Assembly: GCA_035048815.1 (NCBI GenBank)
Contig: JAUCBN010000035.1
Location: forward strand, 3,856,501 to 3,920,500
Direction: 5' to 3'
Source of the DNA: Abelmoschus esculentus
Taxonomy: Eukaryota; Streptophyta; Magnoliopsida; Malvales; Malvaceae
Length of the DNA: 64,000 nt
The notes beneath the pieces were generated by a model. It ran no database searches. It had not been told where the DNA came from and was given only the letters and a program-made list of their open reading frames with translations. Shown here piece after piece: positions 50,306 to 61,966 of the stretch (the first letter of the stretch is position 1; every line of letters starts with the position of its first letter). A program made the position numbers and the translations under genes.

Positions 50306-50503
50306 TTATTAATTTAATTTTAATTTTATAAATTTACGATCTATAAATTTTAAGATTATGATAATTTTTTAAATATATAAACATCTAAGATTAAATATAT
50401 TATTTTATTAATTTAATTTTAATTTTATAAATTTACGATCTATAAATTTTAAGATTATGATAATTTTTTAAATATATAAACATCTAAGATTAAATATATT
50501 ATT
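50306..50503 (+). repeat. 99-bp tandem duplication, two near-identical copies
   Basis: Copies 50306-50404 and 50405-50503 are almost identical, each containing TTTACGATCTATAAATTTTA and ATATATAAACATCTAAGATT. The near-perfect identity in AT-rich DNA points to a recent event. Confidence 0.88.
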
Positions 50504-51870
50504 ATATTAATTTAAAAACTATCACACCATCAATTTTTTAATTATTTAATTATTAATAAATATATTAATATTAATTTATAACAATAATAATTAAATTAAT
50601 AAAATATTTTGGTAACTAGTTAGGAAGTGGTTATCTGGCCTATCTAGGTGTCATCTTTCTCGATTTTTATAAATAAGAAAATGTTCTTTGAGATCATTTT
50701 TGGATTAAGTTTTAAATTAAAATTAAAATTTTATTTATTGTAATGATAACGCTTAACTTATGCGATATTAATTTTGAATGATGTTCAGGTATATAATCGA
50801 CTCTCAAATCTAAATTTTTAAGTTTTTTAATTATTTTTATATTTTTGAATTTATCAAAATGACCAACAATAATTATATTATTTTTTTAAAAAAAATAAAA
50901 TTATGGTATTTTGTTGGAGTAACATTTTAGTCTTCTAATATCATCCACTTTGATGCTAGTCTTTGAATGTTATATCTTGAGATACTGTTTCCAAGTATAG
51001 ATTTTTTAAATATTTTTATATTATTTTTAAAAATATATATCATAATTTTATTTATTTATTTTTTGAATCAGCTATAGTGTTAACCGTAGTATCTGTTTTA
51101 GAGTATACTCTTAATCATTAGATATTGATTGCTCAAACACTGTACTTTTGATACGAGATGTTACTGATTCAAATATCTATAAAGATATTTTTTATTTTTA
51201 GGATTAAAAAATATAAATTAAATATTAATTTGAATAAAATTTACAAAAATCACTAGTCAAGTGTGAGGTGACAACGTAGAAAATAAAACTTACTTTTGAA
51301 TGATCAAAATAAAAAAAAACTAATAACTTTGGTGGCCATCAGTGTAGTTTTTCCAAGAATTAAATGAGAAACATAAATTCTTTCCAAAATGGGACACCCG
51401 TGGGGTGGGTCCCTCCTGACTCATTGAACAAGGAATAAACGCATAAAAAGCCCGCCAATTAAAAATTAACAAAAAAAAAAAACACAGTTGTGCTTAAATT
51501 AGATTCAAAGAGAGAAGGGAAAATAAAGCAGAACCTTCATTGTGTAGTCGTCCTCGCAATCGCAGAGCAGCCTCCGGTGATAGGCGGAGCTACAGAGAAA
51601 GCAATGAACAATCGAACCGCCGGTCTTACTGTTTCAAAGCAGCACTTCAATTTTTTCTAGGTTTCTCATCCCTCTTTGATCGGAGATTGTGCACCTCTCA
51701 TTTTTGTCTCTCCGTTTCCAATCTCCCAATGAATTTGTCTCCCCAGTCTGCATATTCCTCACAATTTCCAAAGCCCTAATCTTTAATCCAAGCTTTCAAA
51801 ACCCAAAAAATCTTTAAAAAAGTTCCAGTTTTTTGCCTGTGATTCATTATTTGTCTGTTTAGCTCTGAAA

Positions 51871-53379
51871 ATGCCATTCAAAAGCTTTGTTCGGGAGATT
51901 GGAAATATGTCAAAGAAAAATTCACGGACGAGACATAAGCTTCGTCGGGGTCGTGCCCATATTACTCCTGAAGCTTCTCTCTCTTCTTCACCTGATTATT
52001 CAACTGTACAAATCGAGCAGCGGCAATGGGCAAATTTGCCTCCGGAATTAGTCTTAGATATAATTCAAAGAGTGGAAGCAAGGGAACAATGTTGGCCTGG
52101 AAGGAGAGATGTGGTTGCCTGTGCTTCAGTTTGTCGCTTATGGAGGGAAATTACTAAAGACATTGTTAAGACACCTGAACAGTGTGGTTTCTTAACTTTC
52201 CCAATCTCTTTAAAGCAGGTAAATTTTATTTATTTCTTTTCTTGCACTTAATTTTTGAAGAAAAAAATCGGTTTGTTCTAGTTTTTTGAGTGTTGTTTGA
52301 AGCCTGGCACGAGGGATCCGCCGATTCAATGCTTCATTAGAAGGGATAGAGCAACTTCAACATTTCGGTTGTATATGGGTCTCAGCCCAGGTAAAAAAAA
52401 TTCTCTTGAAAATGTGTGTTTTGGTTCTTAAAACGATAGGTTTTGGCCTAGTAATTTGTTCGTAACTGATGTTTATTTGTATGTTACGAATTTACAGCTC
52501 TGTCAGGTGAGATGAGTAAACTGTTACTGGCAGCAAAAAGGGTCAGAAGGGCTACTGGTATTGATTTTGTTATATCTTTGGTTGGGGATGATTTCTCTAG
52601 ATCAAGCAACAAGTATGTTGGGAAACTCAGGTAAGCTTTTAGATGCGTGAAACTAGTACTTTCTTAAGGATTGATTGGTCCTTTCTTTTGTTAAACATAA
52701 GAGTGAAGCTTTTAACAGATCTAATTTCCTGGGGACCAAGTTCAACATTTTCGACAGTCAACCTCCCGAAGATTCTATAGTTCCCTCTTGTTGTCAATCA
52801 TGTCAAAAAACTCATCTGGAGAATGTGCCTTCAAGGGGAACTATGAGTAACTATAAAACTGCTAAGGTATCTTATGAGCTCAATGTTCTTCGCACGAGAG
52901 GTCCAAGGAGAATGCAGTGTACCATGCACTCGATCCCCATCACTGCTATTGAAGGTGAAACTGCTTGTACGCCTATGGCATTTACAAATTGCCTCGATGA
53001 GCATCCTTCCTCGTTAGATTCAGCAGGAATAAGGCCACAAGTTGGATCCAATTCAACTGGCGATTGTACAACTCTGAGGTCGATGCGAAAACCACCCTTA
53101 GTATTGAAAAATAAAGCTCCTAGATGGCATGAACAGTTGCAGTGTTGGTGCCTAAATTTTAAAGGACGAGTCACAGTGGCCTCTGTAAAAAATTTCCAGT
53201 TGGTTGCTGCTGTGGAGCCAAGTCAAAATGTTACAGCAGCTGAACAAGAAAACGTGATTCTGCAATTTGGGAAGATTGGCAAGGACATTTTCACCATGGA
53301 TTACCGTTACCCACTTTCTGCCTTCCAAGCATTTGCAATCTGCTTAAGCAGCTTTGACACAAAACCTGTATGTGAATAA
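51871..53379 (+). CDS. TLP: Tubby-like F-box protein (TULP/TLP family)
   Basis: It has an N-terminal F-box, which should bind SKP1/ASK in an SCF ubiquitin ligase, and a C-terminal tubby domain that binds phosphoinositides at the plasma membrane. Exons 51871-52218, 52303-52390, 52498-52630, 52719-53379 give 409 residues, the usual size. The F-box lies at about residues 48-105 (WANLPPELVLDIIQRVE, DVVACASVCRLWREI). The tubby domain runs from about residue 117 to the end: PGTRDPPIQCFIRRDR, SNFLGTKFNIFDSQPP, NVLRTRGPRRMQCTMHSIP, APRWHEQLQCWCLNFKGRV, FGKIGKDIFTMDYRYPLSAF. It ends FAICLSSFDTKPVCE, the family terminus. The acceptor of exon 2 (TTTGAAG) lacks the usual C/T at -3 but is fixed by the KQPGTRD junction. 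Which TLP number it is cannot be decided. Confidence 0.96.
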
Positions 53380-54082
53380 CAGTTCTCTTGTTCCTTCTAC
53401 TGGCATGATAATGCTAGTGTTCACTACAATTTGGTTGCAACTTGTGAATATTCTCTTTGGTTGTACTTTAGGCAAGCCATTTCATAGGCAACTGCCTTTG
53501 CTACTCTGCAATATGCATACTTCTGTAACTAGGGCCAAAACCTCATGCTAAACTTTATCATTTGTATATATTTTTGGAAGGCATGCGCCGGATACCCCCT
53601 CTGAGCACATAGCTTCATCACAATGCCATGAAATATCCAAGAGAATTTGTTATGATAGAATATTACATAGTCCCCCCTGGTATTTACTTGCAGATTGGAG
53701 TACAAAGTGCATTTTGCTCTAAATAACAATAGATATGACATCTTTATCATGTGTAATGTATCATAATCATTTTCTATATCTTGTTTGCATATGCCGTTGG
53801 CAAACTGGCAGGTAATTATTACAAGTTGTGATTTATGTGATCATAGAACCCTTTTCTCCTTTTGTTTGTTCTTCCCCCGTGCTCTCATTTTTTTGATATG
53901 CTGAACTCTTAGTTTTAATTTGTTTTTCATCAGTGCTTGAGGTTGTCAATCTCTTCTTTGTTCCCATGCCTTCTTGCTTTTGCTGGTGTCATTTTCCTAT
54001 CTCTGGAGCAGCCTCTAAATGCTCTCTGGTTTTCGTTCCAGTATATGTTGCTGCTTTAGTAACTGTTCTCTGCTCGTGCTCT
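53380..54082. other. Tubby-like gene 3' region and spacer
   Basis: Probably several hundred bases of 3' untranslated sequence. The plus-strand frame at 53933-54166 is Cys/Ser-rich and is opposite the Ser/Pro-rich minus-strand frame; it is not credible as a gene. Confidence 0.4.
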
Positions 54083-54940
54083 TCATTGAGTAGAAGCCTT
54101 TGTTGTTGCTTTCCTGTGTTCTTCTGCAACCTTCTTCCTTTCTGCCCCTTCCTTCGGCTTTATTGATGCTGAAGGTGTTCCTGTAGTTGTGCCAGTAATT
54201 GGTGCAACTTCTTTTATCTCAGCTGATGCCTGTGAAGGCTTTACTGCAACACCAAATGGTTTAATTTGTTGTGAGGCGGATTCTGGGGATCGACTAGAAC
54301 ATGGAGGTTGGTACCATTGTATAGTTGTTGGAGATATATTTGGTGGAGACAATTTTTGTGGTTGAGTAGCTCTATGTGATAGAGAAAAGGGTCGTGGAGA
54401 TGCTTGGCCTGTTGGCTGAGAGACCAAATAGGATGAAGATTGTTGCTTGGAGACTGCCTGTGCTGTTGATTGAGGTTGGGAAACAATGCGAGATGGAGAA
54501 ACTGAAACAGTCCTTGCTTGTGTGGGTACCAGAGATGGTGATCGAGTTTGAGAGGTAGACAGTTTGAATTGCTCCATGGGATGCTGAGCCCGGCTGAGGT
54601 GCCGGTTGTGTTTCTGTCACTCTACGAGACGGTCACAGTGGAACTGAAGAAGATCTGATTTGATGGGCAGGTGGTGATGCTAATCGTGAAGTAACTCTGT
54701 GTTCAGTAGCCGGGCATGATGTTGCTGCTGGCTGAGGTTCTTTTTTCGTCCATGTGCTTGAGTCTGGGTTGGAGTGGTCTGTAGTGAGGCAATCCCTGCA
54801 GGCCGAAATGGTGACCGTTGAACAGGGACCATAGGTTCGGCTGGGAAGGGACTTCAGTTTGAGCTGTAGAACATGAAGCAGCGACAGGATGAGCAGTGGC
54901 AGTTGCTGACAGCCACAGGAGTCAAAAAAGAAAAAAGTTC
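54083..54940 (-). pseudogene. Ser/Pro/Thr-rich broken reading region, unrecognised
   Basis: Minus-strand text reads through three frames with one style: KKEPQPAATSCPATEHRVTS and LASPPAHQIRSSSVP, then (other frame) TETQPAPQPGSASH, then MEQFKLSTSQTRSPSLVPTQ to a Lys/Glu-rich end (KEGAERKKVAEEHRKATTK). The composition is that of a low-complexity protein segment, and at least two frameshifts are needed to join it. It could be the 3' exon of a decayed gene or a misassembled stretch. I do not recognise the family. The longest uninterrupted piece is 54083-54577. Confidence 0.45.
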
Positions 54941-54974
54941 CCTCCACTCCCCATCTATGATAACTAGAAATCAA

Positions 54975-56046
54975 AAGCAGAAACGAAAGAAGGAAGAAAA
55001 AAACAATGACTGAGAATCAAGATGGATGGTTTTTTTCAGATAATATAATTCTCATAGGTTCCATCTCTCTGTTATTCTTTTCTTACAGCCACAAATCACA
55101 GTTCCACCCACATCCACGTGAGTCATGTTTTTCTTACTAGCAGCTTTGAGGACAAGATTAACATAGGTTAAATTTCATATTAAAACGATGAATGATGTTT
55201 ACGGCTTAAGTCCTTCCGAGTCTTAATCTTGATTCATGCACAGACATGCTCAAGATTAACATAGGACTAAATTATTATTAAACCAGATATTAAATAGTTA
55301 GATTTTTAAGAGGGGTGTGGTATTGAACCACAGGAAGCTCCGTTCATATAAAGAAAAGAGTCAATTAGTATCATTATTTTATAAACATAAATGTTTATGA
55401 TTAAATTTAAATAATTTAATTTAATTAAAAAATAAAATACAACAACTCGGTTAAAAATATTTGTCCGAATATTCATCCTTTTCCATAGTACCAATGGAAG
55501 AGCGTTTGAGGGGAAAAATGTTGAACACATGCCACGTAAACTTATAACTTTAGTTTACACAAATCTTTTAGTTTTAGGGGTTAAAAGTTTAGATTAAATG
55601 AGTTTAAAATTTAATACATAAAATTTACAGTTTAAAGTTAAAAATTTAGAATTTAAATTTTATAATATAAATATACATACTTGTGTAAAATTAAATATTA
55701 CATGTGTATCAAAATTTTACCCAAATTATTTTAGTCATTTCAATTAAGGGTAGGTCTCTATTCTTCTTGCTGTCATTAAACCTGTCATTTGCAAACAGAA
55801 CAAGCTAATCACACTGGAAGCTGATAGAAGCATTCTTCAAGCAATGCAACTTAGACAAGTAATGTGAAGTGCATGATAATTTATGACAGTCTCGACTTGA
55901 TTTTATGGCACTAATTAATGGTCCCATTTGATGGTTCAACCATGTCCAAGGCCTCAAAAAATGATTGACAAACAAACCACCAAAGCTTGTAAATTTAACT
56001 AACCATCTTATTCATCTCTTGCAAGCAAAGGATTCTGACGATCAGG
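54975..56046. other. Spacer and PPR gene 3' region
   Basis: AT-rich around 55370-55720, no gene seen. The last 100-300 bases before 56047 are probably the 3' untranslated region of the PPR gene. Confidence 0.45.
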
Positions 56047-59002
56047 TTATCTCTGCGAGGGTCTTTTATGGCTGAAAGCCGGAGGTGCCACAAGAGCCAT
56101 CTTCACTTTGTCCGATGCCGTAAAGCCCTTCATCTCCATTATCCCATGTATCCTTTGAGCATCGCGCACAAATCCACCTGAAAGAAGTGCATCTATAATT
56201 CTCTCGAACTCATCGGGACCCAATTCATCCTTCCTAGCTTCCAAAACTCCTAGAGCTTGAAGAGTTTTTTTCTCAAACCCAGTCCTCGAGTACATGTCAC
56301 ACAGGCTTACATGTACCTTTAGAGGAGGAACTTCACCAAGTTCCGCTATCTTGCCTAATAGTTGTTCGCTCTCATCAACCAGCTGCAATTTACAAAACCA
56401 ATCCAAGAGAACAGTATATGTTGCTATCCCGGGTTCAAAACCATCCTTCTCTAGCTGCAATAGAAGGTCTAAGCCCTTATCTAATAGATTATTCTTCTCA
56501 TATGCTGCGATCATGTTGGCAGTGCACTTGTCATCTGGTTTGTGGCCAAGTTTTATCATGCTGTCAAAGTTGCTCCTGGCCTGATCAGGGTCACCGGCTC
56601 GCCCATATGCCTCAACAAGTAGTGAAAAATGCTCCGTATTCTGTTCAAATCCGGATAACTGCATGATGCTTGTAATTCGACTGACTCCAGGAATATCACC
56701 ACTGTGAGAATAAGACCGGAGCAACGCCATGTAAATCTCCTCTGAGGGTTTCATGTCTTTTGTTTGCATCTCTCTCAGCAATGATTCACCATGCTGAGGT
56801 TCACCGGCATTAACATATGCCATTATCATCGAGTTATAGATCTTCAAGTCCGGTTGGAAGCCATAGATCCTCAAGCTTTCAAATGCTTCTTTAGCACGGT
56901 CAACATTTCCCACCTTGCTATACATGTGAACAAGAATTGTAGCAGTTACACCATCAGGCATTACACCACTTTCAACCATCTTCTTAAGGATTCTCTCAGC
57001 ATCTTCTACACAAGTCTTTCTAGCATATGCATCAATCAATTTGGTATAGTCATGAACGCTTGTTTGGAAAGATTCTTCACGCAAGACCAGTTCTGCAATC
57101 TATGAACATTCAACATCATAATAACAAGTTCAGAATTTGTAGCTCCACTCACAAATTTTACAATGCAAATGCTCATCTGTACATGTCTTGTTCAAATAGA
57201 TCAAGAAGAGAAATGCTTCAATTAAATACAGCAAATCTATCAAAATGAAAATGTATATTTGTCATTGCAGCCTAAAATTAGAAAAAAATTGATTAAACAA
57301 AAACATTAATTTATGAAACAAGAAATAGACATGCATATGCCTAGAAATCAAATCCACTGGATCCTTTCATCAAGGGGCAAAAGCCAACTAATACTGTCAT
57401 TTAATACTTTTTAAAATACAAATATTATTAAAACAATTAATATGGAAAGCACAACAATATCAATGATGGAGTGAAATTTTGAACAGGAGTTGAGTGTTTG
57501 AACAATAAAATGTAACAAGAAATAGACATGCATATGCCTAGAAACAAAATCCACTGGAACCTTTACATTAAGAGGCAAAAGACAACTAATACTGTCGTTT
57601 AATACTTTTCAAATACAAATATTATTAAAATGATCAATATGAAAGCACAACAATATTAATGGAGTGAAACATTAAATAACATATAACAATAAATGAAAAG
57701 CAAAAAGTGAAAGAGCTGACTTTCATGACGTCCAGGAAGAAATAATATCGGATGATGCACTTACCAACACACATATTATCAATATATCACCAACTTACAT
57801 AGAACAACAAAAACTCAATAATGTAATCAATAATATGGGATATAAATCACGTAATAACAGGAAAGTATCATGCAAATTATTGTGATGGAATGGGCTGGAT
57901 AAGTGCAAAAATATACCTTTATGTGTAGGTCGGGATTTCGTTGTTCCAGTTTATCAAGCAAAGTGATCCAGTCAACACGAGTAGGTTGCAAAAGTTCTAT
58001 CCATTCAGCCAAAAGCTGTGAAGGATCATCCTCCTTTTTTAAAGAAAGGATTTTCTCCGTAACCAATTTGCACTTTCCAGATATTGGCTTCGGCTCCTGA
58101 GGCCAAATCATTTTCTCTCTCTCATGGATTTTATCAGCCACTTCAGCCCACTTAGGATCTGAGAAATTGAGTCCATATATCTTATACTTAATCTTTCCCT
58201 TTCTTTTTGGCAGAGATGCAACCTTTGGTGTATCCTCTGCTGCAGATGCATGTTTATCTAAATCATTGCCACCCTTCTCTTGCTTTTTAGGCCTAAACCG
58301 TTCCAAACTCTCATAGAAGTCATTCTCCTCCATCTTCTCTTTTGCCCATTTGAATCGAAGCTCCCTCAACAAATCCCCACGAATGCCAACTTCACCCGCA
58401 AATCTACACATTTCTTTGACGTCTTCCGATTGCAAACACTGCTTCATCTTTTCCTTCTTCCTCACCTTCTCCATATCCTCCAACACCATATTACTCACTT
58501 CCCACACAGTCATCCATAAATCTTCACTAAATTCCTCTGATGGCATTGCCACTGTCGAACCAACCATCTGCTGAATACCACCCTTCTCCATCTCTTCCAC
58601 AACCTTCTCCACAATAACTATAAGCATCCCATCAATTGTCTCCTTATTACAATCCACGTATACCTCAGTTAACTTCCCTCTCATTAACCAAATGAATCGC
58701 GATAAGAACTCGTTCATGGTTCCATCCTCCTCATCCTCAGAATCACTAGACACAAGTTTTGCTTCAACACTAGCATAACTTAGCCTATTTTCTCGGGAGA
58801 AGTGAATATATCTAATAAAACGGGAAATGGGTTTAGGGTTTTGAAGATAAGCAGAGCTTTGACAACTACTTATTCGATAGATGGAGGGAGATATCGCAGC
58901 TGAAATGGCTGATAAATCCTTGTAATTACTAAAAGCTGGTTTCGCATTGATTTTTGATAAATTATTGATCGTCTTCCTCAAAACTAAATGCTTTAAGTTC
59001 AT
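56047..59002 (-). CDS. P-class pentatricopeptide repeat protein, probably organellar
   Basis: Exon 1 59002-57917 and exon 2 57099-56047 join in phase (LHIK|IAELVLREES) to give 712 residues. The first about 70 residues are basic and Ser-rich (LRKTINNLSKINAKPAF), suggesting a mitochondrial or plastid transit peptide. A charged, non-repeat region follows (residues about 90-340, with PKWAEVADKIHEREKMIWPQ). From about residue 372, degenerate 35-residue PPR units repeat to about residue 690: DYTKLIDAYARKTCVEDAER, ATILVHMYSKVGNVDRAKEA, IYNSMIMAYVNAGEPQHGES, CTANMIAAYEKNNLLDKGLD. P-class proteins bind organelle RNA for stability, splicing or translation; the target is unknown. A further upstream open stretch (59312-59094), ending at a CCAG|GTATTTG donor, may be an untranslated or alternative first exon. 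Confidence 0.92.
57318..57670. repeat. Tandem duplication (about 197-bp period) in the PPR intron
   Basis: ACAAGAAATAGACATGCATA begins at 57318 and again at 57515. Each copy continues through TGCCTAGAAA, AATCCACTGGA, CAACTAATACTGTC and AAAGCACAACAATAT with point and small indel differences. Confidence 0.85.
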
Positions 59003-59312
59003 GTTTACTCAACAATAGAAACCAAAACTCAAGTGGAATTCCCCAGAAACTTAAAGATAACCAAGGAAAACACTAATTACTATAAAATACAAATACCTGG
59101 AAGATAAACAGTTGGGGACGAAATGAAGCAAGACGATTAAGGGAGAGGAACCAATCTGCTTGGCTCTCCAGAAAGAAAGAGAGGTGGGCGTAGGCAAATG
59201 CCGGCGTGAAGGGTTCAAATGGAGGGTTTGGAATTGAAAGGTTTACTGGAGAAGGGGAGATTCCTAGGGCTTCTTTGACCCATAGGTTTGGGCTTAAACT
59301 TTTTAAACTCAT

Positions 59313-60695
59313 TTCAGATGCTGATTGATTTGAGTGAAACGGTCCTGAACAAAATCAAATGATCTTGAAGTTTTATTAGTTATAAATATTTGTAGTATCA
59401 AAAACAAATTTTTATTTTGAGTTTAATAATTAATTTTAGAGTTAATAAATTTTGGTTGTGGGTTTAATAAGCAATAGGAATAAAAAAATGGGGTAATTTT
59501 TTTTAAAAAAAGAATAATTATTTTTAAAGTAAACAACATAAATTGTTTATGAAGTTTTAGAATATATATTTTGATAACTAAATTTTTAATATGTTTTCGT
59601 TAAGATTTTTGGCACTTAAAAAATTGATGTTACTTAATTTTTTTTAATTTATCGTTTTTTTTTTATCATTTCTCGTCTTAATTCTACGATAATAAAAATT
59701 AACCTTTAACATAACTTACTTGACCTGCATAAGGTATATTTTTAGACTCTACTACCACCTCAGAAAATCGAAGTAAAAATTTAAATTTAAAACTTTAATC
59801 CTAATATTCATATTTTAAATCATAAATTTCATACCCTAAAATACATCATATCTTTAATTTCGTGAATTCTAACCGTAACTTAAACTCACTATTTTAAAGT
59901 GGAGGCACCAATGAAATAACAATAAAAGAGCAGACGATTTGCACCTCAGAATTCATAGTATGATGGGGCAAAAATCGTTTATTATTTTGGTGTCTCTTTC
60001 TATGTTCTAATATTAAAAAATTCAAATCTTAAATACTAAATTTTATATCTTAAATCCAATAAGTATATCTATAATTCTCTAAACTTTAACCCTTATACTC
60101 TAAACTTAATTTTTTTAGTATGAGAAAATACATAAAAACACTAAAAACATAAAAATTTTCTATTCAGTATAATGGGTGCTAAATCTAGTAATTCTAATAT
60201 TAATGGTTTTCATGAAAATTCCATCTTTGGTGTTGCATCCTGATCAAAACTGGTTCAAGGAATTTTAATTTATTTTTTATTATTTTTGTGCTTGTGGAAG
60301 AAAATTTGTTCAAGACGATTATAGAGATCAACCTTTCTCTTGATAATCCAAATAGATTAAAGATAGAAGGGACAACAATTTATTAAATTTTTAAATTTAA
60401 AAATTAAATAAAAATAAAAATTTATCAATTAATATCTAAATTAAAAAATTAAAATATCATTATATTAATTTGTTTTTGAGGAACAATAACTCATCTCAAC
60501 CTATAAATACCTCCATTCCTATTGTCGAACAATGATATTTTTTTTTAATTTTATTTCGTTTCAGATTAAATTTGTATCATTTTTTTATCTATAATAAATA
60601 ACTGAACTTTAGTATTACGATGCTTACTTAAAATAGGACCGTATTCTTCTGAACTTTAGTATTTCCGATACAATTAATCGTCCATGAACACCCTT
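59313..60695. other. PPR upstream region and AT-rich repeats
   Basis: No gene is visible. Bases 59745-59950 and 59960-60180 contain sequence related to the telomere-word MITE family seen at 1822-2092, including the GACGATTTGCACC end and the GGGGCAAAAATCGTTT start. They lie back to back. Confidence 0.4.
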
Positions 60696-60874
60696 ACAAG
60701 GGAGAAATTATTATATGAACCTTTTTCACCATCTACGATATGGTTCCAACTAATTAAAATAAAATATATAATATATTTTTTTATATCATATTTACACATA
60801 AGCTTATCCAAATCATCCACTTTAATATATTTAATTTAAAAATGGAAAAAAATATTACCAAAGACTTCTTATGT

Positions 60875-61092
60875 AGAATTCCCAAAGGACCGGCGTATTC
60901 AGGCCCAATACGTTGTTGTATTCCTGCAGATATTTCTCTTTCTAACCATACAATTACTAGTACACCTATTGTGATTCCCAATACAAGAGTCAAAATAGGG
61001 ACCAACATCCATATGATCCCATAGACCTCTTTTAAAGATTCCAATCTGTAAAAAGAATTGATATCTTGTACTTCTGTCGTATAAATTATCAT
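60875..61092 (-). pseudogene. ndhA: Plastid ndhA 5' fragment in nuclear DNA
   Basis: Minus-strand reading from the ATG at 61092: MIIYTTEVQDINSFYRLESL, then WMLVPILTLVLGITIGVLVI, and ISAGIQQRIGPEYAGPLGIL. This is the first about 70 codons of plastid NDH subunit A (NdhA, membrane arm of the plastid NADH dehydrogenase-like complex). Homology stops at GGAATTCT near 60875, far short of the exon 1 end. The frame then runs into the repeat arm. Promoterless and truncated, so non-functional. It is joined to ndhH exactly as in plastids, with one base between ndhH stop and ndhA start. Confidence 0.93.
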
Positions 61093-61093
61093 T

Positions 61094-61575
61094 TCAACGA
61101 TCCACTTCTCCCATAATGATATCTATGCTACCTAGTATCGTCATAATATCAGCCAATTTCATTCTTTTAACTAACTGAGGAAGAATTTGCAAATTGATAA
61201 AACCCGGCGGGCGAATTTTCTATCTCCAAGGAAAACCGCTTTGATCCCCTATCAGAAAAATTCCTAATTCTCCCTTTGGAGCTTCCATTCTCGCATAAAG
61301 TTCTTGTCTCGGTAATTCAAACGTGGGAGAAGGTTTTTACTAATGAATCGATATTCAAAATCATTCCATTCTGGATCCCTTTCTCGATCAAAGCATCGGA
61401 TTTCTAAATTCTCATAGGGACCCCCCGGAATTCCTTCCAGGGCCTGTTGAATTATTTTTATGGATTCCGTCATTTCACTAATTCGGACTAAATAACGAGC
61501 TAATGAATCTCCTTCTTTTTGCCACTGGATTTCCCAATCAAATTCGTCGTAACACTCATAATGATCAACATTCCT
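61094..61575 (-). pseudogene. ndhH: Plastid ndhH 3' fragment in nuclear DNA, disabled
   Basis: The minus strand from about 61575 reads ECYDEFDWEIQWQKEGDSLA, then IQQALEGIPGGPYENLEIRC, then FISK. A one-base deletion shifts the frame near 61337, where plastid genes continue with PSPTF. Later come LYARMEAPKGELG-type text and FPWR, where the Trp codon of WRWKIRPPG has become TAG (61220-61222). The true ndhH stop (TGA, 61094-61096) is preserved. The 5' end of the gene is missing. One frameshift plus one nonsense change show it is an old nuclear plastid insertion, not sample plastid DNA. Confidence 0.93.
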
Positions 61576-61608
61576 CTTTATTGTTCAATTTTTTAATTAA
61601 TTTTTTTA

Positions 61609-61735
61609 ATCCCTAACCCTAAACCCTAACCCTAAACCCTAGCCCTAAACCTAAACCTAAACCACATAAACCCTAAACCACTAATCCATAACACTAAACC
61701 TTGAACTCTAAATCCTAAACCCCAAATCTATATAA
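61609..61735. repeat. Interstitial telomere-like array (CCCTAAA words)
   Basis: Runs of CCCTAACCCTAAACCCTAAC decay rightwards into ACCTAAACC-type words. The plant telomere unit is TTTAGGG. The array begins about 35 bases from the ndhH break point, inside the inverted-repeat element. Confidence 0.8.
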
Positions 61736-61966
61736 AAAATTAATCAGGAAAATTTTACAGAACAAAGAGAAAGATGACACAATAAATCTTTGATAATATT
61801 TTTTTTCTTTTTTAAATCAAAGACATTAAATTAGATGATTTGGCCATACTTATGTGTAAATTTGATATGAAAAAAATATATTATATGTCTTAATTTAATT
61901 GATTGGGATCATATCCTAAGTAGTGAAAAGGGTTCATATAATAATTTTTCCTTGTAAAGGTATATA

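Larger units (their letters stand above)
49881..51500. other. Very AT-rich intergenic stretch with simple repeats
   Basis: It holds the TAA microsatellite and the 99-bp tandem duplication listed separately. No gene is visible. From about 51500 the sequence becomes CT-rich and is probably the leader of the tubby-like gene. Confidence 0.5.
60700..61966. mobile_element. Inverted-repeat element carrying plastid DNA and telomere-like repeats
   Basis: The left arm (60700-60873) and right arm (61778-61966) are inverted copies of about 175-185 bases. Landmarks: AAATTATTATATGAACC, CATATAATATATTTTTTT-type text, ATTTACACATAAG, CAAATCATC, AAAAAATATTA-CAAAGA. Between them lie about 700 bases of plastid ndhA/ndhH sequence and about 130 bases of CCCTAAA-type words. 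The arms suit a long-TIR DNA transposon or MITE. No target duplication is clear. Either the element captured plastid DNA or plastid DNA was inserted into it during break repair. Confidence 0.75.

Noticed and set aside
59073..59312. Open frame of 79 codons upstream of the PPR start
   Set aside because: It ends at a plausible donor, but no in-phase acceptor clearly joins it to the PPR frame; kept only as a possible untranslated or alternative exon.
60842..61024. Plus-strand open frame opposite ndhA
   Set aside because: It is the antisense shadow of the recognised ndhA fragment.
60875..61575. Reading the ndhA/ndhH segment as contaminating plastid DNA
   Set aside because: A TAG in place of a conserved Trp codon, a one-base deletion, truncation at both ends and nuclear repeat flanks show an old nuclear insertion.
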